Below are positions 58,102-61,153 of a stretch of DNA of 61,153 nt, piece after piece (the first letter of the stretch is position 1; every line of letters begins with the position of its first letter). The stretch is from positions 1 to 61,153 of the IMG/VR virus record IMGVR_UViG_3300033553_000801. One strand, given 5' to 3'. Source of the DNA: a virus. The translations under genes and the position numbers were made by a program. Under the pieces are notes generated by a model. That model searched no databases. It was not told where the DNA came from and saw only the letters and a list, made by a program, of their open reading frames with translations.

Positions 58102-58451
58102 TGGCCAGGTTGATAGATGCGATTGGCCCTCCTGAGCTGCTATCCGTTACCATCGTTCGGAACAAGAGCCTGGACGACGGGACACCAAGGCAAGAGAAAG
58201 GCTATCGCGCGATTTTTGAGTTTCGCGGGCCGGGGTCGCATCCAGTCTTTGCCAGGCCGTGTTTTGCCGCAGACGAACGAGTCACTCAGAAACGCTATCA
58301 ATGGTCGCCTCTTTTCAAAACCGAGGCTGAGGCTCGCAATTGGCTGGCGCCTGCGCACCCCCAAGGCGTCGTCATTGATAAACCCAACTCACCGGCGGCC
58401 GCTGGGGTGCGATCAAGCGCCGGTCCACCTAACCCGCAGGAGGGGCCATGA
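58101..58451 (+). CDS. Small protein, unknown
   Basis: 116 residues from ATG 58101 (TGATG overlap): PPELLSVTIVRNKSLDDGTPRQ, ARPCFAADERVTQKRYQWS, SPLFKTEAEARNWLAPA. A basic C-terminal part. Function unknown. Confidence 0.5.
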   Translation: MARLIDAIGPPELLSVTIVRNKSLDDGTPRQEKGYRAIFEFRGPGSHPVFARPCFAADERVTQKRYQWSPLFKTEAEARNWLAPAHPQGVVIDKPNSPAAAGVRSSAGPPNPQEGP

Positions 58452-58741
58452 AACCCGAACAGATCATTTCCGATGAAAGTGTCGAGGAGGTCCACGCCAA
58501 CGCGAACTTCGAATCCATGACGAAGCGCGAAGTGGTGAACGTCGGCGTCGTTCAGTCAGTGCTGGGCTTCTCGATGGGTCATACCATGCACCAGATCATC
58601 CTCGAACACGGCCTGGTGAAAAAATCGAGCGGCGTTTGCCCTAAGCTCACGGCGAAGGGGCAGCGATACCTACACGCGATCATCGGAAACCGCGCCTCGG
58701 AGATCATCAGCTACATCGCCGAAGGCGACCAATCCACCTAA
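58448..58741 (+). CDS. Small winged-helix-like protein, unknown
   Basis: 97 residues, ATGA overlap with the previous stop: MTKREVVNVGVVQSVLGFSM, HQIILEHGLVKKSSGVCPK, LTAKGQRYLHAIIGNRAS. The helix-turn-helix-wing layout (short helices, GLVKK..CPKLTAKGQRYL) suggests DNA binding. Confidence 0.5.
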   Translation: MKPEQIISDESVEEVHANANFESMTKREVVNVGVVQSVLGFSMGHTMHQIILEHGLVKKSSGVCPKLTAKGQRYLHAIIGNRASEIISYIAEGDQST

Positions 58742-58755
58742 CCCCGGAGGCCAGC

Positions 58756-58902
58756 ATGGCTGACATTGAAGACGATCACTTTCCCGGCGATTGGGACGAT
58801 GAAGACGACGATGGTTTTGACGAGTGCGGGCTGCAAGATGACGGCACATGCTTACTCGCCGGGACCGAACACTGCGATTGGGATTGCCCCCACTCGCGAT
58901 GA
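58756..58902 (+). CDS. Tiny acidic Cys-rich protein
   Basis: 48 residues from ATG 58756, GGAGG 6 nt upstream. Very acidic (FPGDWDDEDDDGFDECG) with cysteines and a C-terminal CDWDCPHSR, possibly metal-binding. Length and composition recall small DNA-mimic or inhibitor proteins, but this is speculation. Confidence 0.55.
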   Translation: MADIEDDHFPGDWDDEDDDGFDECGLQDDGTCLLAGTEHCDWDCPHSR

Positions 58903-58919
58903 ATCCAGAAGGAGGCCCC

Positions 58920-59126
58920 ATGACCACCCTATCCAAAATCTCAGCCGAAGCCGCTGCCTCCACTCACGACGCGGCGCTGTCCGACGCCCGCGCGGTCCTT
59001 GCCGACATGCCCCACCACGCCGACGAGCGGATCCTGACCGCATGCGACGTGCTGGAGACCTATGGCGAGCTGCCGGAGCGCCGCCGCATCTGCGACATTC
59101 GGCAGATGATCGAGAGGACGAGGTGA
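58920..59126 (+). CDS. Small protein, unknown
   Basis: 68 residues from ATG 58920: KISAEAAASTHDAALSDARAV, HADERILTACDVLETYGELP. Mostly helical; GGAGG upstream. No motif. Confidence 0.5.
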   Translation: MTTLSKISAEAAASTHDAALSDARAVLADMPHHADERILTACDVLETYGELPERRRICDIRQMIERTR

Positions 59127-59162
59127 TGCCAAGAGTGCAATCAATCCAAATAGGAGCGTGTG

Positions 59163-59354
59163 ATGGCGAGGACAACGGTCGACAGCAAGACGTATGAGAC
59201 GACGCACCGACGCGGACTCCCTGCGATCAGGCAAGTGAACAAGAGCGGAGGCACGGTGCGGTGGATCGCCTTGCAGTCAGAAATCGGCCTCAAGGTGATG
59301 CGCGCTCTGGATTTGGAGCCGGCGATGGCTCCGGGGTTCAGCGAGTCCAGATAG
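59163..59354 (+). CDS. Small basic protein, unknown
   Basis: 63 residues from ATG 59163 (AGGAG 7 nt upstream): TVDSKTYETTHRRGLPAIRQV, GTVRWIALQSEIGLKVMRAL. Basic N-terminus, possible nucleic-acid binder by charge only. Confidence 0.5.
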   Translation: MARTTVDSKTYETTHRRGLPAIRQVNKSGGTVRWIALQSEIGLKVMRALDLEPAMAPGFSESR

Positions 59355-59364
59355 GAGATTGACC

Positions 59365-59661
59365 ATGCCCGACATGAAAACCGAAATCGAACGACTGACT
59401 GCCGAAAACGAGCACCTAGGAAAAGCCTGCGCCAGATGGGCAGAGGTTTCCCAAAACAACCGCCAGCGGGCGAAGACGGCAGAGGCCGAGCGGGACAGGC
59501 TGCAAAAGGCTGGCGACAGGCTGTCATTCTGCGCGCAGGCCAGTGGTGGGAGCGCAGGGCAGGACGCTGATCTGGTAGACGCCATCAACGGCTGGGCCGA
59601 AGCCCGATCCGCCCTACAGACCGACACGGACACGGAAGGGAAGGCCGATGATTGTGACTGA
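59365..59661 (+). CDS. Ead/Ea22-like coiled-coil protein
   Basis: 98 residues from ATG 59365 (AGGAG 7 nt upstream): KTEIERLTAENEHLGKACAR, SQNNRQRAKTAEAERDRLQK, then a loop and a helix. The alternating charged coil recalls small Ead/Ea22-type early phage proteins of unknown function. Confidence 0.55.
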   Translation: MPDMKTEIERLTAENEHLGKACARWAEVSQNNRQRAKTAEAERDRLQKAGDRLSFCAQASGGSAGQDADLVDAINGWAEARSALQTDTDTEGKADDCD

Positions 59662-59857
59662 ATTCACAAAGCAAGCGCTGAGGAAAAGGCGGGACAGGCG
59701 CGACCGTCTTGCTGACGGGTGGGAATACGTTGGCGAAAATGGCGGCAATCTATGGGAACTGGAGCGTGGAACACGATGGAGGGAGCGGATAGCCGAAGTC
59801 GCCATATCGGCCTGCGGAAAAGGTGTTTGGGTCAAGACGACGGACACGGGAGGCTGA
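59648..59857 (+). CDS. Small basic protein, unknown
   Basis: 69 residues: TEFTKQALRKRRDRRDRLADG, GNLWELERGTRWRERIAEVA. Basic. Overlaps the preceding gene by 14 nt. Confidence 0.5.
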   Translation: MIVTEFTKQALRKRRDRRDRLADGWEYVGENGGNLWELERGTRWRERIAEVAISACGKGVWVKTTDTGG

Positions 59858-59859
59858 CC

Positions 59860-60063
59860 ATGTTGACGAAAACCTACCCCCAAGACCGCCCCAAAGACTT
59901 TCTCAAAGAAAACCCGTCGGAAAAGTGGCGGTGCGATATTTGGGTAGGTGACGGCAGTGATCATCATGGGGTCGGAGCCACAGAAGCTGAGGCGCAATAT
60001 AACGCCAAACTTGCGTACATGAAGTACCGGCGCACTCCTAACGCTTCGAGTATGGGAGACTGA
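59860..60063 (+). CDS. Small protein, unknown
   Basis: 67 residues from ATG 59860: PQDRPKDFLKENPSEKWRCDI, SDHHGVGATEAEAQYNAKL. Small globular fold suggested, no motif. Confidence 0.5.
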   Translation: MLTKTYPQDRPKDFLKENPSEKWRCDIWVGDGSDHHGVGATEAEAQYNAKLAYMKYRRTPNASSMGD

Positions 60064-60065
60064 CC

Positions 60066-60497
60066 ATGCCGATCCGGCCTGAAAACCGTGACCGCTATCC
60101 GCCCGACTGGCCGAAAATCAGCGCCCGCGTGCGCGAGGAAGCGGGGCAACGGTGCGAGTGGTGCAGCGTGCCAAATGGCGAGTGGATCAGGCGTGGTACT
60201 TGCGACGGGCTAGATGTTTGGTCGTTCTCTGCATCGGCGCATTGCGACGTGTTCTGCGCTTCCACTGGCGACAAGCTGGACGGAGAAAGTCATGACACAT
60301 GCGACCTTGGCAAGCCCGTCCGTGTGGTCCTGACTACCGCACACCTCGACCACACCCCCGAGAACTGCGCCCGCGACAATCTCGTGGCCCTCTGCCAAAA
60401 ATGTCACAACCGCTATGACGCGCCGATGCGTCGTGCTGGATTGGCTGCGCGTCGTCGCGCCGAAATGGCTGACGGCGATCTTTTCGAGAAGGACTGA
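60066..60497 (+). CDS. HNH endonuclease
   Basis: 143 residues. GQRCEWC (about residues 27-32) and AHLDHTPENCARDNLVALCQ with CHNRYD form the HNH/zinc-finger nuclease core, where HLDH and HNR supply the catalytic histidines. A stretch with several extra cysteines lies between (CDGLDVWSF, HCDVFCA). Free-standing HNH enzymes in phages act in packaging or as homing/anti-competitor nucleases; here it is far from terminase, so its role is open. Confidence 0.82.
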   Translation: MPIRPENRDRYPPDWPKISARVREEAGQRCEWCSVPNGEWIRRGTCDGLDVWSFSASAHCDVFCASTGDKLDGESHDTCDLGKPVRVVLTTAHLDHTPENCARDNLVALCQKCHNRYDAPMRRAGLAARRRAEMADGDLFEKD

Positions 60498-60499
60498 CC

Positions 60500-61153
60500 A
60501 TGCCGATCCGCCGTCTGCCCCCGATCTTTGCCAAGGTCCGATTCCGGCTGAGGCCCGCCGATGTTCCGCCAGTCGTTTTCCGCTTTTCGAAGCAGCACAT
60601 CAACGATGCGCGTGAGACAATCCAACGTATGTGGGATGAGGTCCCGCTTTATACTTATTCGCATTGCTGGATGGAAACGCCCTATCTCGGCATCATGGCC
60701 TACTGCCCCGACGAGGAATGCGTGCACGTCAGGGCATGGAACAAGAATGGCAAGCACGCGACGAAATTTCAGTTTCGGTCCTTCGATGAGGGCGGCTTGT
60801 CAGATATGGAAAAGGTCGTGAAGGCTCAGTATTTTCAGGCGGCCTACGCCTTACACCTATATACCGAGCGTGCCGCAGAAGTGTCGGTCAACACCTTGTC
60901 CCGCAATTCGCCATCCGCGCACCGCAGGGAAGGCGACACGCTGCGATATGCCCAGCTTGACGATCTTGCCAGCGCAGCGGGGCAGTCTCGCCAGCGCGGG
61001 TATGCGCGGCCGTGCGAAGTATCAGGGATCAAGATGCGGGAGCACGATGTTCGCGGACACTGGCGGACGTATCCGAGTGGCGTTCGGGTCTGGGTAAAAC
61101 CGCACAAGCGAGGTGATGTAGGGTTAGGCCGCGTGCAAAGGGTGATGCAATGA
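60500..61153 (+). CDS. Hypothetical protein at the end of the window
   Basis: 217 residues: QHINDARETIQRMWDEVPLY, KFQFRSFDEGGLSDMEKVV, then a basic region and REHDVRGHWRTYPSGVRVWV-KPHKRGD, a phage/prophage C-terminal motif common near the end of early operons. The stop codon is the last base of the window, so the next gene is not visible. The aligned HWR-Y-SG-R-WV-PH-RGD region resembles conserved small domains; function unknown. Confidence 0.65.
   Translation: MPIRRLPPIFAKVRFRLRPADVPPVVFRFSKQHINDARETIQRMWDEVPLYTYSHCWMETPYLGIMAYCPDEECVHVRAWNKNGKHATKFQFRSFDEGGLSDMEKVVKAQYFQAAYALHLYTERAAEVSVNTLSRNSPSAHRREGDTLRYAQLDDLASAAGQSRQRGYARPCEVSGIKMREHDVRGHWRTYPSGVRVWVKPHKRGDVGLGRVQRVMQ

Noticed and set aside
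59126-59197. 23-residue ORF starting at ATG 59126
   Set aside because: No ribosome site of its own, and the gene at 59163 overlaps with a better signal.
1-61153. CRISPR arrays, tRNA genes, insertion sequences, rRNA
   Set aside because: No regularly spaced repeats, no cloverleaf with CCA-like end and no transposase were noticed by eye; a covariance search was not possible.

Overview
The window is a temperate, podovirus-like phage or prophage of an alphaproteobacterium, probably Rhodobacterales-like. The grounds are high G+C, a holin and muramidase of the kind found with gene transfer agents (GTAs), a GapR domain, an N4-gp56-type capsid protein, a P22-type portal and a tyrosine integrase. The first base is the integrase ATG and the last is a stop codon, so the cut looks gene-bounded. 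No att sites, tRNA or host genes are visible.

Layout. Position 1-1197 (+) is the integrase. From 1198 to about 41.9 kb almost everything runs on the minus strand, in transcription order: terminase small subunit, two small genes, terminase large subunit, portal, RyR-domain protein, Gp49-like protein, scaffold, CsrA-like protein, major capsid, head-tail and tail proteins, internal virion proteins (S74 chaperone, lysozyme-like), a 4607-residue polyvalent protein, endolysin, holin, tail fibres, and at the far end a diversity-generating retroelement (DGR). Two plus-strand genes at 42.5-43.7 kb sit in a repressor-controlled region. Minus-strand early genes fill 43.7-49.1 kb: DUF1376 replication protein, HTH protein, DUF1064 nuclease, adenine and cytosine methyltransferases, Cro. 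The CI-like repressor at 49.3 kb opens a long plus-strand early operon to 61.2 kb: RecT, a GapR fusion, a PD-(D/E)XK mini-nuclease, an SNF2-type helicase, HNH, and about 20 small coupled ORFs.

How it works together. The DGR is complete: target protein with a variable repeat (VR), Avd, template repeat (TR), reverse transcriptase. TR and VR align over 118 bp with 11 differences, every one at a template adenine, so the tail-tip protein appears to have been diversified by mutagenic homing. Two regulatory signal families stand out. Repressor operators near TTGCAACATGTTGCAA lie in the promoters of cro, terminase, the 42.5-kb genes and the plus-strand operon. A separate family of five minus-strand late promoters (TTCMCM-like -35, 17-bp spacer, -10, mostly followed by a GCGCATGATGTGC-like dyad) precedes capsid, internal-virion, membrane-protein, giant-protein and lysis/tail/DGR genes.

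The other most unusual loci are the cytosine methyltransferase gene, broken at a G9 tract such that removing one G restores two different conserved-looking reading frames at once, and a frame-breaking 11-bp tandem repeat inside the giant gene. Product names come from recognising motifs by eye; no database search was run.
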